In this document: positions 27,208 to 37,800 of the stretch, piece after piece
Layout of the letters: each line of letters begins with the position of its first letter
Position numbering within the stretch: position 1 is the stretch's first letter
DNA from: CAIOZA01 sp964464375
GTDB lineage: Bacteria; Bacteroidota; Ignavibacteria; Kapaibacteriales; UBA2268
Direction: 5' to 3'
Assembly: GCA_964464375.1 (NCBI GenBank)
Contig: CAYXFU010000005.1
Span: 62,001-126,000 of the forward strand
Length of the DNA stretch: 64,000 nt
Notes under the pieces: model-generated
Told to the model about the DNA's origin: nothing
Database searches by the model: none
Seen by the model: only the letters and a program-made list of their open reading frames with translations
Translations under genes and position numbers: made by a program

Positions 27208-27537
27208 TTAGACGATATTCATCTTTTTTTCGACAACAACGGGCTGTTCTGGCATATTGAATTCAATTTTCTCATCCATTATTTCTCTCATTGCAAGAAA
27301 TGTTGGCTTGGGAAGTGAATCAAATTCACGACTAATTGCAATCTGATCGTAATTTGTACCTTCAGTATCGCTATTATCCTGGATAACATCAGCCATTCTT
27401 TCTGTGATTTCATACTTAATGTCATCATTAATCTGTCTTGAACGCATTCCCATAGCGACTATCGACTGATAGATACTACCCTTTGCGGATTCTTTCATAC
27501 GAACTACGACAGGATTGATTTTAAAGAAGCTTTCCAA
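27208..27537 (-). CDS. rpoZ: RNA polymerase omega subunit-like protein (Rpb6/RpoZ family)
   Basis: 109 aa. The segment GSIYQSIVAMGMRSRQINDDIKYEI matches the conserved N-terminal helices of omega/Rpb6 (x-N-x-Y-x-x-x-x-V-x-x-x-R-x-R-Q-I). The C-terminal part (PKPTFLAMREIMDEKIEFNMPE) is as in Bacteroidota versions, which are longer than E. coli omega. Omega supports beta' folding and RNA polymerase assembly. The residue match is convincing but short, so I keep some doubt. Own -7 element 51 bases upstream. Confidence 0.75.
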   Translation of the reverse strand: MESFFKINPVVVRMKESAKGSIYQSIVAMGMRSRQINDDIKYEITERMADVIQDNSDTEGTNYDQIAISREFDSLPKPTFLAMREIMDEKIEFNMPEQPVVVEKKMNIV

Positions 27538-27588
27538 GGTTCACCTCAATGACTAAATAAAGTTAAATTACTACTTGACACAAGATTA

Positions 27589-27596
27589 CAAAAATA
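27589..27596 (-). promoter_or_regulatory. -7 element TATTTTTG for the omega-like gene
   Basis: Minus-strand TAnnTTTG match in the divergent intergenic region (27538-27814). Confidence 0.45.
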
Positions 27597-27814
27597 GGTT
27601 AAAATTTTCTCATTTGCAAAACCTATTTTAATATAACAATTTTCAAGAAATTTTATTTTAATATTCAAATAAATTCGGAATATTTAATGATTTTTATTAA
27701 ATTAAAAATCTAAATCATTTAATTTATATATTTTAGCAAATTGATCAGAATTGAAATCTGCTTCTAATTCAATCACAATTTTATTCATAATTTGTTCTAT
27801 CAAAGCTTAGGTAA

Positions 27815-28240
27815 ATGCAAAAATTATACTATTCTATTAGCGAAGTGAGCACCATTGTTGATGAAGAACAACATATTCTGCGTTACTGGGAAAAAGAATT
27901 CGACGGATTGAAACCCAAAAAAAACAGGGGTGGCAACAGAATTTATGCCCATAAGGATCTATTGGTTGTTCAAACAATTAAAAAACTGATAAGAACGAAT
28001 AAGTTATCACTCAAAGGAGCTAAAGAACAGCTTAAAAAATATTTATCACAGGATGATGTAAATTTGGAAATTTTAGTTCACAATTCTGAGATAGCTCAAG
28101 TTGATAGCATTAATTCCGATAATATTCCAAGGGCTAAAGCCGGTGGAATTTCTCAGCCAAAACAATTAGTAACAAAGGAAGAGCTGAAAGAAATATCCAT
28201 TATACTGGAAGACGCACTAAATTTCCTAAGATCGAGATAG
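27815..28240 (+). CDS. MerR-family transcriptional regulator
   Basis: 141 aa. An N-terminal winged helix of MerR type covers residues 4-75 (YSISEVSTIVDEEQHILRYW, then GGNRIYAHKDLLVVQTIKKL). A short helical tail follows (KEELKEISIILEDALNFL). No effector-binding domain or metal-binding cysteines. This slim form, with a conserved RYWEKEF core, is common next to housekeeping genes in Bacteroidota. The target is unknown. Confidence 0.88.
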   Translation: MQKLYYSISEVSTIVDEEQHILRYWEKEFDGLKPKKNRGGNRIYAHKDLLVVQTIKKLIRTNKLSLKGAKEQLKKYLSQDDVNLEILVHNSEIAQVDSINSDNIPRAKAGGISQPKQLVTKEELKEISIILEDALNFLRSR

Positions 28241-28358
28241 GAATCGTTGAGTATTATTAAAATAATTTTTGATTTTTTTTATCTTTACACTTTAATGATG
28301 TCTCTTAATTATATTCATTAAAATTTTCAAGAAAATTATTAATTTCTAAGGTAGTGAT

Positions 28359-29366
28359 ATGTTTAAATTATTTCTGAGACTACTCGTATTATTCAGTCTC
28401 ATTTCACTAACAACATCATTTTCCCAGAATCTGAAGTATTCTATGCATACTATGGGAATGCATGATGACGAAGTGCTGGGAGTATTTGTTAATGAAGATA
28501 ATTCCAAAGTTGCAACGTGCAGTTTGGATGAATCGATTAAAATATGGTCTTTACCGGATGGTAAGGAACTGATGACACTTAAAGGACACCTAGGTCAGGT
28601 TAACAATATTTCATTCTCCGGGAATGATAAGTGGGTTGCCAGCGGCTCAAGTGATCAGACTATCAGGATTTGGGATGTTAGCACGGGTGAACAGCTCAAG
28701 GTTCTAAAAGGTCACACGGATCAGGTGATTGGTGTTTATTTCAGTCAGGATGATAGTGCCACATTCGTAGCCAGTACAAGTTTTGACAGAACTGTCAAGT
28801 TATGGGACATCAGACTTGGAACTGAGGTGAAGACATTAAGAGAACATACCTTGCCTACGAATAATGTTGCTTATAGCTACGATGGCAAGACAATTGCCTC
28901 ATGTAGTGACGATAAGACAATCAAAATCTGGTCAACCGACCTTACAACCAAAGAATCATTAATGACTCTTCTTGGGCATGAATCGCCTGTTCTTACTGTT
29001 ATTTATAGTTTTGACAGTAAAACAATAGCTTCATGTGATGAAGGTGGCAATATCCTAATCTGGGCAATGCCTGATGGAAAGCTTCTTCGTAAAATTAAAG
29101 CGCATAGTGAATTAATTCAGGATGTATCCTTTGCTGAGGATAACCAAACTTTAGTAAGTGCAAGTATTGATAAAACTGTGAAACTTTGGGACATCAAAAC
29201 AGGTGACAACAAAATGACATTCAATACCGGTGTTGAGGTTTGGTCTGTTGATCTAGTAAGTGATTATTCTAAAATCATAATTGGATGTGCTGATGGTTCC
29301 GTTAGAATGTTGTCAAAAGATACTGGGACTACACCTCCTCAAGGTGGCAAAAAAGGAAAGAAATAA
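28359..29366 (+). CDS. Exported seven-bladed WD40 repeat protein
   Basis: 335 aa. Signal peptide MFKLFLRLLVLFSLISLTTSFSQ, then seven WD40 blades ending in IKIW, IRIW, VKLW, IKIW, ILIW, VKLW and a weaker last strand. This closes one propeller. The tail is Lys/Gly-rich (GGKKGKK). Such propellers are protein-binding platforms; export places it in the periplasm. The OmpA-like gene follows after 10 bases with an AAGGAG ribosome site, so the two are probably one envelope unit. Confidence 0.85.
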   Translation: MFKLFLRLLVLFSLISLTTSFSQNLKYSMHTMGMHDDEVLGVFVNEDNSKVATCSLDESIKIWSLPDGKELMTLKGHLGQVNNISFSGNDKWVASGSSDQTIRIWDVSTGEQLKVLKGHTDQVIGVYFSQDDSATFVASTSFDRTVKLWDIRLGTEVKTLREHTLPTNNVAYSYDGKTIASCSDDKTIKIWSTDLTTKESLMTLLGHESPVLTVIYSFDSKTIASCDEGGNILIWAMPDGKLLRKIKAHSELIQDVSFAEDNQTLVSASIDKTVKLWDIKTGDNKMTFNTGVEVWSVDLVSDYSKIIIGCADGSVRMLSKDTGTTPPQGGKKGKK

Positions 29367-29376
29367 GGAGAACATT

Positions 29377-30096
29377 ATGAAAATCAAAAAAATCATTATA
29401 TTATTAGTTGTTGTATTTTTTGCAGGCTTGGTTAATCATGCATCAGCACAGCTGGTTGGACCGGTTATTGCAATAACAGGTAGTGTCTATGATGCTATAT
29501 CAAAGAATCCGGTTACGGCTCTGCTCGTAGTTACTGATGCAAGTGGTAAAAGAATCAATGCTTCAAGAAGCAATGCATCCGAGAATGGTTATTACTTTAT
29601 TACGAGTTTGAAACCCGGGCAAAAGTACACTATAACAGTAACTCAGCCAAATTATCTCAAGGAAAAATACGAAATGGAAATTTCTGATGCTTATAAGTAC
29701 ACAGAAGTTTCTCATGATTTTGTGCTTAAACCTATGGAAAAAGATATCAAGATTCCTTTAGCAGTGCCACCTTTCGAGTTAAATAAATCAAAAATGAGAT
29801 ATGGTGCTGAGCAGTTACTTGAATCAATAAAATCTACTTTGGTCAATAATCCAACTGTAAAGTTTGAGATTATTTGTTATCCTGATTCTGATGAAAATCC
29901 GTCTGATAATCAGAAAATAACAACTGAAAGAGCTCAAAACATTGAGACATATCTTACTTCTGCCGGAATTGAAAAATCAAGATTGTCAATTATGGGAAGT
30001 TCAAAGACTGACCCCAGCAATCCTCCTCCAAAGAAACTGAAGGCAAAAGGCAAAAGATACATAGGAACTACTTACATTAAGATCGTTTCGATCTAA
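29377..30096 (+). CDS. OmpA-family protein with N-terminal carboxypeptidase-regulatory-like domain
   Basis: 239 aa from ATG 29377, chosen for the AAGGAG 8 bases upstream; the open frame itself reaches back into the WD40 gene. Signal peptide MKIKKIIILLVVVFFAGLVNHASA, then a beta-sandwich of the CarboxypepD_reg type (about 30-120, ITGSVYDAISKNPV...ENGYYFITSLKPG). An OmpA-like peptidoglycan-binding domain follows (about 130-239, FELNKSKMRYGAEQLLESI, TERAQNIETYLTSAGIEKSRL). It likely links an envelope complex to the cell wall. A terminator follows. Confidence 0.85.
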   Translation: MKIKKIIILLVVVFFAGLVNHASAQLVGPVIAITGSVYDAISKNPVTALLVVTDASGKRINASRSNASENGYYFITSLKPGQKYTITVTQPNYLKEKYEMEISDAYKYTEVSHDFVLKPMEKDIKIPLAVPPFELNKSKMRYGAEQLLESIKSTLVNNPTVKFEIICYPDSDENPSDNQKITTERAQNIETYLTSAGIEKSRLSIMGSSKTDPSNPPPKKLKAKGKRYIGTTYIKIVSI

Positions 30097-30121
30097 TGTT
30101 GATTTGATTAAATATTTTTAT

Positions 30122-30149
30122 AAAAAGCTGTCTGACTGACAGCTTTTTT
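30122..30149 (+). terminator. Intrinsic terminator after the WD40-OmpA pair
   Basis: Perfect 11-pair stem AAAAAGCTGTC / GACAGCTTTTT with a 5-base loop and a T run. Confidence 0.9.
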
Positions 30150-30163
30150 AATTGATAAGAACA

Positions 30164-31783
30164 ATGTCATTAAACAAATTTCTAAATATCATATACTCAG
30201 CATTACTTCTATTCATAATCTTATCAATCGAAGTACAAGCTCAATATGTAGGTAAGATATATATTGACAGAAGGGACGCATTCGATACATTATTCCATGA
30301 TGACTTCTTTGCTTCGGGGCTTGCAAATTCACTACATGTTGTGACAAAGGAGTACTTTATTGAAGATGAATGTTTGTTTCAGGAAGGTGATGAGCTCGAT
30401 GAGAAATCAATTTATGAAACAGAAAGGAATCTGCGCAACTTGGGTATTTTCAGTCAGGTAAAAGTTGAACTTAAACCTGCTAAAAGAGATGATTATGATG
30501 TATATATTACAACCCAAGACAGATTTTCCCTAGACCCTGCACTCCTCTTTGGTTCAGGCGGTAATTCGTACAATCTGGGAGGTGGACTTCGGGAATGGAA
30601 TCTACTGGGAACCGGTACTTTTGTAAATATTGAAGCTCTTTATCGTTCGGAGAATGGAATAGGGTGGCAGGGCTATCTACAGTTGCATCAGCGAAGGCTA
30701 TTCAGATCGGTCTATTCAATAGATGCAAGCATATTATCCAACAAAATCAAAACTGATCAAAGTATTACATTGGCAAAACAATTTTTGTCTTTAAGTACAG
30801 AAAATTCTTATGGTGTGGGGCTTGTTAATTCATTTGGAAGTATTTATAATTATGTGGAAAATGCACCATACGAATTATTGACATTTCGAAGATTGAAACC
30901 ATCAGCATTCTATGCACAATCATGGCGGAGTGCAGATAGAGTATTTATGACCGGATTAGTTGAGATGGATAATGTCAACAGGGGTAAACCTGAGTTCGCA
31001 CAAGCTTATGATAATAGTGGTAGAATACTTCTTGGATTCTCCTCTGTGTCTGAAGAATACACTCCGGTAAATAAGATTAATACATATCTTACTGAGGATT
31101 TATGCATCGGTGGCTGGGGAACAGCAGTAGTTGGTGTAACTTTCAAAACCAACAGCGGTGGAGAGAATCTTTTCTATCTAGGAGCACAGGGTGAGAATTC
31201 TGTGAATACTAAAAATCTCTATCTTTTTGGACAGGTTTCCGGTTCGTCATCATTCAGCAAAGCTAAAGCAAGATTCACATATCAGGAATTTCTCGGAACT
31301 GCTTTTTATAATATTTCCCCAGGATTACTTCTTGCCGCAAGGGTTCGCCAGCAGTCCGTCTGGAACTGGTATGCAAAGCGTCAGCTTCTCCTTGATAATG
31401 ATGCAGGCTTACGTGGTTACAAGTTGAATGAACTTGTTGGCGATAACCGATTTATTAATAATCTCGAATTGAGATATTTCCCGGAATGGGGATGGTCTTT
31501 TTTGAAGTTATCATTTGTGGCTTTTTCAGATTTTGGAACTGTTTGGAACCAGCAAACTGCATTAAGCAAAACAAGATGGCATTCTTCTGTTGGGCTGGGA
31601 TTCAGAATTCACAATATGAAAGCCTCAAAGGAGACAGAAGTTGTGAGATTTGACTTTGCTTACAATTTTGACAAGATGCAGTTTGGTTCTATAATAGTTT
31701 CATCGGGGCAGTTATTCTCAGCTTTTACTACACACAAATATAAACTGCCTGAAATTTATGGTTTGGAATACGATGATGAGTAA
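30164..31783 (+). CDS. BamA/TamA-type outer membrane protein with one POTRA domain
   Basis: 539 aa from ATG 30164. Signal peptide MSLNKFLNIIYSALLLFIIL ending near VQAQ. One POTRA-like domain lies at about 60-120 (LFQEGDELDEKSIYETERNL, then LGIFSQVKVEL). An Omp85-like barrel makes up the rest, rich in aromatic beta strands and including a G-x-R-G-Y-like lock motif (DAGLRGYKLNE). With a single POTRA it is not the essential BamA. TamA-like or a dedicated insertase is possible. It lies between the OmpA gene and the convergent sprA. Confidence 0.8.
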   Translation: MSLNKFLNIIYSALLLFIILSIEVQAQYVGKIYIDRRDAFDTLFHDDFFASGLANSLHVVTKEYFIEDECLFQEGDELDEKSIYETERNLRNLGIFSQVKVELKPAKRDDYDVYITTQDRFSLDPALLFGSGGNSYNLGGGLREWNLLGTGTFVNIEALYRSENGIGWQGYLQLHQRRLFRSVYSIDASILSNKIKTDQSITLAKQFLSLSTENSYGVGLVNSFGSIYNYVENAPYELLTFRRLKPSAFYAQSWRSADRVFMTGLVEMDNVNRGKPEFAQAYDNSGRILLGFSSVSEEYTPVNKINTYLTEDLCIGGWGTAVVGVTFKTNSGGENLFYLGAQGENSVNTKNLYLFGQVSGSSSFSKAKARFTYQEFLGTAFYNISPGLLLAARVRQQSVWNWYAKRQLLLDNDAGLRGYKLNELVGDNRFINNLELRYFPEWGWSFLKLSFVAFSDFGTVWNQQTALSKTRWHSSVGLGFRIHNMKASKETEVVRFDFAYNFDKMQFGSIIVSSGQLFSAFTTHKYKLPEIYGLEYDDE

Positions 31784-31803
31784 AGGATATTTTAGGATAG
31801 AAA

Positions 31804-34800
31804 TTATCTTCCGCCTGCAATTGAGAGCTTAAACTCAAGTCCAATCTGTGTTGAACTGAATCCGGGGGTTGCCGCACCTTCAGTGAAAGTTCCTTCATAA
31901 CTTAAAAATGCTGCAGCAGTAACTCTATTACTTATATTGTATCTTATTTTGGGTTCAACCTTGAACTGAGTGTTGCCATCGAGCTTTCTTCCAGCTTCAC
32001 CAGTAAAATCGAGGACATCATAAGTTGCACGGCTATTCTTCTTGTAGGATGTTAAAAAGCTAAATTCAAGATCATTTTGCAATTGAATATCTAATAAAGA
32101 GAATGTGAAGCCTCTCAATGTATAGCTAAGCTGAATCTGAAGTTCATCTGAATTTTGCCGTGTAATAGTTGCTCTGTTCGCTGACGATAGCTGATATTGA
32201 TTGTTTGTGGAATATCTAATATTGCCTGTTAGTATCCCTTTGAGTTTCTTTTCGTCAAATGACACCGTTACCCCTATTAATGGCTGGAAGCCATGCTGAA
32301 TGATTTGTGCCTGAATGGCACGACCATTATCGTTTGTTAGTGCATTCTCGGTGTAGCGGGAAGTATATTTGTGTTCAATAGATACCTTACGTGTTCCAAT
32401 AGACTCAAGAATCCCCCATTTTTCAAGACCTTCCCATCTCAAAGCCCAGTTGATTGCCGGAAGGAATCTACCAATGGCACCTTTGAAGATTGAGAAGACC
32501 TCCATTCCTTTAACAAATGATTCAGCGAGAGCATTGTTGAGTGCTTGATTCTTCGAAACTGTATCTCTTGATGAATTTACTATTTCATCTTTTTGGATCA
32601 TGTATAAGTTAATGACATCTTCAATCGAATTGTTGAAAAGATTCATACCAAAAACAGAAGGTATTGTAAGTATTGATCTATTGAATGATTCCATTGCAAT
32701 TATATTAGTAAAAGCAGGATTGCCATTTATATCAGTAACAACAGTCTGATTCTTATTGTATCCGACTTCTGTACGCCAATTCAAATCAAGAATAGCACCT
32801 TCCCAGATAGATCTTGAGGTTCTCATATCAAGAGAAGTTCTCTGGCTGTAGTTATCCTGCATCACTGCACTTGCTGGTCGTAGTCCGTGGAATGTTTCAA
32901 AGCCAAAGAATGGGAATTTATCTGAACCTGTAAATCCTATCGTTCCATGAGGGTCAGGTGTTAGTCCCATCTGATATGCAAAACTCGGACCTGAAGTGTT
33001 GTCGTGACCGGAGCCAACCATTCCACCCCAGAAATTATCAAAGCCTGTATTGCCATAAACACCCGGATTTATGGAAGAATTTTGTTGCGTAATGTCAATT
33101 TTGAAGCTTTCCCAATCGAAGAAAACTGATTTTATACTTTTTGCTATATCTTTTACGATACCTGATGGAACAGCGTTAGAGTCCTTAACAGGCTTCTGCA
33201 GGAATTTTGTTTTTGTGTCAGTCGACCCGAATAAATCGTCACCTAAGGCTTTTAGCCTGAGATTAATACCATACCTTATCTGATTATTCCAACCTGCTGA
33301 TTTAGCTACATCGCGAATTTCTTCGTTGGGTTGAAGAGGATTATTCCATGTATAATTTGTTACAAATGAGCCTGACATTTCGAAGAAACGGGTAGCAGTT
33401 CCAAATGGCAGTCGTGGTTTAAAGTTAAGCGATACGGTTTGAGTGTGTAAATTGTTTTGCCCCCAGTTAACCATTTTTCCATCTTTAAAGAAAATAATTG
33501 ACGCTAATTCACTACCCGATCTCTGCTTCCCGGCTGGATCTAATTCGTAGGGCACTAATGTACTGAATGTTGATACATTGTAATCCCATATTGGGTTAAT
33601 TAATCCGCCTTCGGAAATTTTCCAACTAAACTGTCCAATTCTTTGAGCAGTGAAGTTTCTAAAGACCGGACTGGGAAAACTCAAATATCTTGATTGTTCA
33701 GTAGTTCTGCCTCTCATCATATTCATACCAAGACTAATTGTCTGTGGTAGTAGGCTGAGTTTTAGATCTGAGTAGGTTCCAAGAAGGGGAACTTCTTTGG
33801 ACCATGTCAAAAGTGAGAACTGTGCTATGTTTGGAATAGTATTTGAATACTGAGCATTTAGATTCCATTGCCAGTTAAACCGATTCTGATAGAGGAAGGA
33901 ACGTTCATATTCCTGTGAATAAGAATAACCTAATGTCATCTTATTTAAAGTCTCAGTTATTAGTATATTGTTGATCGGAATTCCAAGCCTAACTCCGGTC
34001 AGAGCCCAACTATCCATAATTTTTAGTGATTGAGACCTAGTAATTTTATCCTGATAAATCTTATCGGCTTCCTGCGGTGTAGTTTTATTTTCTATTGCTT
34101 TCGCCCTGGCGGCGGCGGCGGCACTTTCGAGTCTTACGTCATTATTTGCTTCATACTGTGGATCAAGTACATATTCTGAGTGTGTATATGTGATTGGTAA
34201 CCTTAATTCCTTGAAAGCTTTTGGGGCAAATTTTTCCAGATTCCCCTGCATACTCACATTCCAACTATTAGTTGTGGTCCGGTTCCCAAAACGTTCCTCA
34301 AGCTTATGGAAGTTTGGTTGAGAGTAACTAACATTTGTGTGAATGGATCCAAGATCAGCTAATTTGATTTCAGCAGTAGCTATACCTGCCCAGTCAGAAG
34401 AATTTTCCGGATTTAAAAGCCTCAGTTCGTCTATCCAAATAGTTGTTGTAAGTTCATTCGGAAAGGCATTATTCGGATTGGCAATTCCGAAGGCAAAATA
34501 CTGTATTCTTGTTAGTATAGGATTGCCTCTGATGGCAAAGTTAGCAAGAGGATCACCCGGAACAGAGAATACCTGTCTATTGAAATTTGAATCTTTCATT
34601 TGTTTGATAGCGGTCAAATCAGATAAGAGAATTGCAACACTCTGCCAATTCATCACCACAGGTCTTCTATACTCATAATAATTCATCGAATCGATACCAA
34701 AACGAATATAGATCATAGCCTTAGCAGGAGCTCCCGGAGCCAGGTTCATAGGCATCTGACCGTCTCCATGGACGAAGAACTTTAATTCTTTATAACTGAA

Positions 34801-37800
34801 TACATCTAATGGTCTGAAATAACGCACAGCCATTCTCTCCTCGCCATATCTAAGATTTTTTACATTAATAGATAATGATTGCTCATTCTGACGAATAAGG
34901 GTATTTGGATCTGGATTGTTTAATTGTCTTGGTGCGGAAACTCCGTCAGGCATTTTATAGAAATCCGGTTCATTACTATTTTCTTCAACATTAACAAATG
35001 ATACAGCCATGACGCTATCATCAGCCGACACACCGCCCTGGAGGTTACTAAGTCTCTGCCAATGTGAACCAACCAGCTTCCAGTCAGCGATTGTTACACT
35101 TGCAAACCCACCTTTGAACCAAACCCTAAGATATTGAATATTTGCAAAACTGGGATTGCCAACTCTGATATTTGGTTTTCTAATCGGAATCCTATAGAGG
35201 AACCAGCCTTTATCAGGGTTACCACCTACTATCTGAGAATTAGTGATAGGATTTGGATCAAGCTGCACTTGATAAGAAAAATAACTATTATCTAAAGTTA
35301 TTGTTTGACCATTGTTTTTATTCAGGATTTCCGTGTCAGGGAACTGACCTAATTCTGCCTTTGCACTTCCCTCAAAGTTATTATAGTTTTTAAAATCATC
35401 AGCAGTTCTTTGGTAGTCATCCTTACCGAAGTCAAATGAATAATCATCTTTAGAGGGATCTTTTTCCAGATTAAGTGGCCATGGTATCTTCAACGGATCC
35501 TGCTCTGCTATATCATCAATTGCATCAAGACCAACATCTTCCCCAACATCGATGATTCCGTTAGGAATTGGACTCGCTTTTGTGATCCCATCTTCTGAAT
35601 TCAGTGTTTGCCCGGGTATGATATCCTCGCTAATCATTCCTAAATCGACATACATTTTTGTCTGCCCGGGTTCATAGGCATCGAGTTTCATCATAATTTC
35701 AATAAATTCGATATTTTCATTGTCGAAATTAGTATTGAATGATGAAATTAATCTCTGAAAGCCACCCCAAATCTTTGGTTTATTCCCATCGAAGAACGCT
35801 TGTGAACTGTCCGGCTTGAAAGCAGGGTTAGTGCTATCCCGGAATTGTGGATTTTTGTTGTAGATACCTCTTTCATAGGGATTAAACACAATATACAATG
35901 GACTGAGATTTGATCTCCCCTGGACTGTAGATCTGTTTGGATAAGGATCGGTAACCGGAAGTCGCGGAATAAATGTCTGCCACCAGAATGCTTTTCCTCT
36001 GAATTGGGACACTAAAGTATCATTCGGTCCTATCAGAGTATCTTTGGGTTGAGACGAATGCTGCCATTGGAATGGCGATAATCCCATCGATATGAACTTT
36101 TGTGCTCCTTCGAAATCATCAACATAAACGACTGCTTCATTATTATCGATTGCAATATCAGAAGTTCTCTTGTTAGGAGTAGGCATCATATAAGCCCATT
36201 CAGCACCAAAATTAATTGAAGACTGGGCTTTTGTATCATAAAATGGGAGAGCATCCAGTAGCTTTGTAAGCCACGGAGCATCCCAGTTAAGCTTTGCATC
36301 AAATCCAATCATTGAATTAGATACGGGTTCATCGCCAAGCCTGACTCTGTCAATAACGGCAGACTGATCGTACATCATTGCAGTGAATCCAAGGTTAGCA
36401 TTCAAGCGACGAGATTTGACAAGCTGATAATCAGCCCTCATGCCTATTAATGTTCGTGTTGAGATATTGAAAATGTCCTGTGCTTCATATTCGATTCTTA
36501 AGTTTGCATTAGGCAAAGATGCTCTTGGATTACGAAGCGTGAGTGTACCGGAATAATAATCAATAACATAATCTTCGAATTCCCTTAACTGCTGACCGTC
36601 AAGAATTACACGAACGCTATTCGGAGATAAATTGAAAGCACCGAGAGAAATTCTATCGGATGCACGTCCGGAGACTTCACCTGAAATCACAAAGCGATCT
36701 CTGTCAGTAGCTCTGCGAGCGGCATCGTAAGTAGTATCATATATTTGAGGATATGTAAACTGCTGTGCTACCTGTGGTGTTCCCTGTTTTGTAAAATAGT
36801 CGACTAAGCCTTCACGGAATGGTTCAAGACTTGGGAATGTGATTTCGCCAAGCTGTGAATCGAAGAATGGAGCTCTAAGGTCAAACTGACCGTCAGCAGG
36901 CGGTGTGCCTGTTGAATTATTTGTCTGATCAACTTTCAATATAGTTACCAGTTTATCAGGAGCACCAGGCAGAATATCAGTCGAATCATTGGATTGATTG
37001 ACATACCATAATCCAATCTTTGTATCTGTAGTTGAAACCTGAGTAGCATTTATTGAATAAATATTCTTCATCTGCCGTGCCCATAATGTCTTGTAGCTAG
37101 GAAGAATATTTGGACGATAAATCAGTTTTAGTAAAAGAGTATCCTTCTGACCTACACCTGCGGCAAATGTACCATGATAATTATCATCTAATTCTGTTAA
37201 TGGGTTTTCTGCCTCTGTTCTATATGCAACTGCATAGTATCTATCCTGTCTGAGATTTATGATAGCAATTGTTCCTAGATTATAATCGACACGAAAGCGA
37301 GTTGAATCCAATCGCATAAAAACACCCTTTTCGACTTCACCTGTTTTTATGGGTGTAAATTTTAGATTAGAGTTGTAGGATTCAGGTGGTGTTGCTTTTA
37401 ATTTCTTAGGTGCAATAGTATCAAAAGCAACGGCATAAGCACCATAGGCTGTATTGGTAATCTCATTAGTCGATTCCCAAACTTCTATTTCTTTGACTCT
37501 ATAGTATGAGGCTGTAGTTGGAATTACGGGAGTTGAATATTTGAAATATTCTCTGTAAATACTTTTATAAGCAGTATCGAGGAAGAAATGGTTTTTTGCC
37601 CAATCGTAAGCTCTAATCTGGAATGGCTGTTTGCTCGATCCTCCGCGAACATCGATAAATTTGCGTTCACCTCTTCTTTGAGATAGAATTCCTTTAAGGA
37701 ACAAAGGACCAAACTGGAAATCAGCTCTAACACCGAAAAGTGCCTGTCCGCCACCAATTAAGCTGGATTGATTAGGAAGACTTACGTTTCCGACTTCAAT

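Noticed and set aside
29281..29376. Upstream extension of the OmpA-like protein
   Set aside because: The extra 32 residues overlap the WD40 gene and precede a standard signal peptide. AAGGAG before ATG 29377 marks the start.
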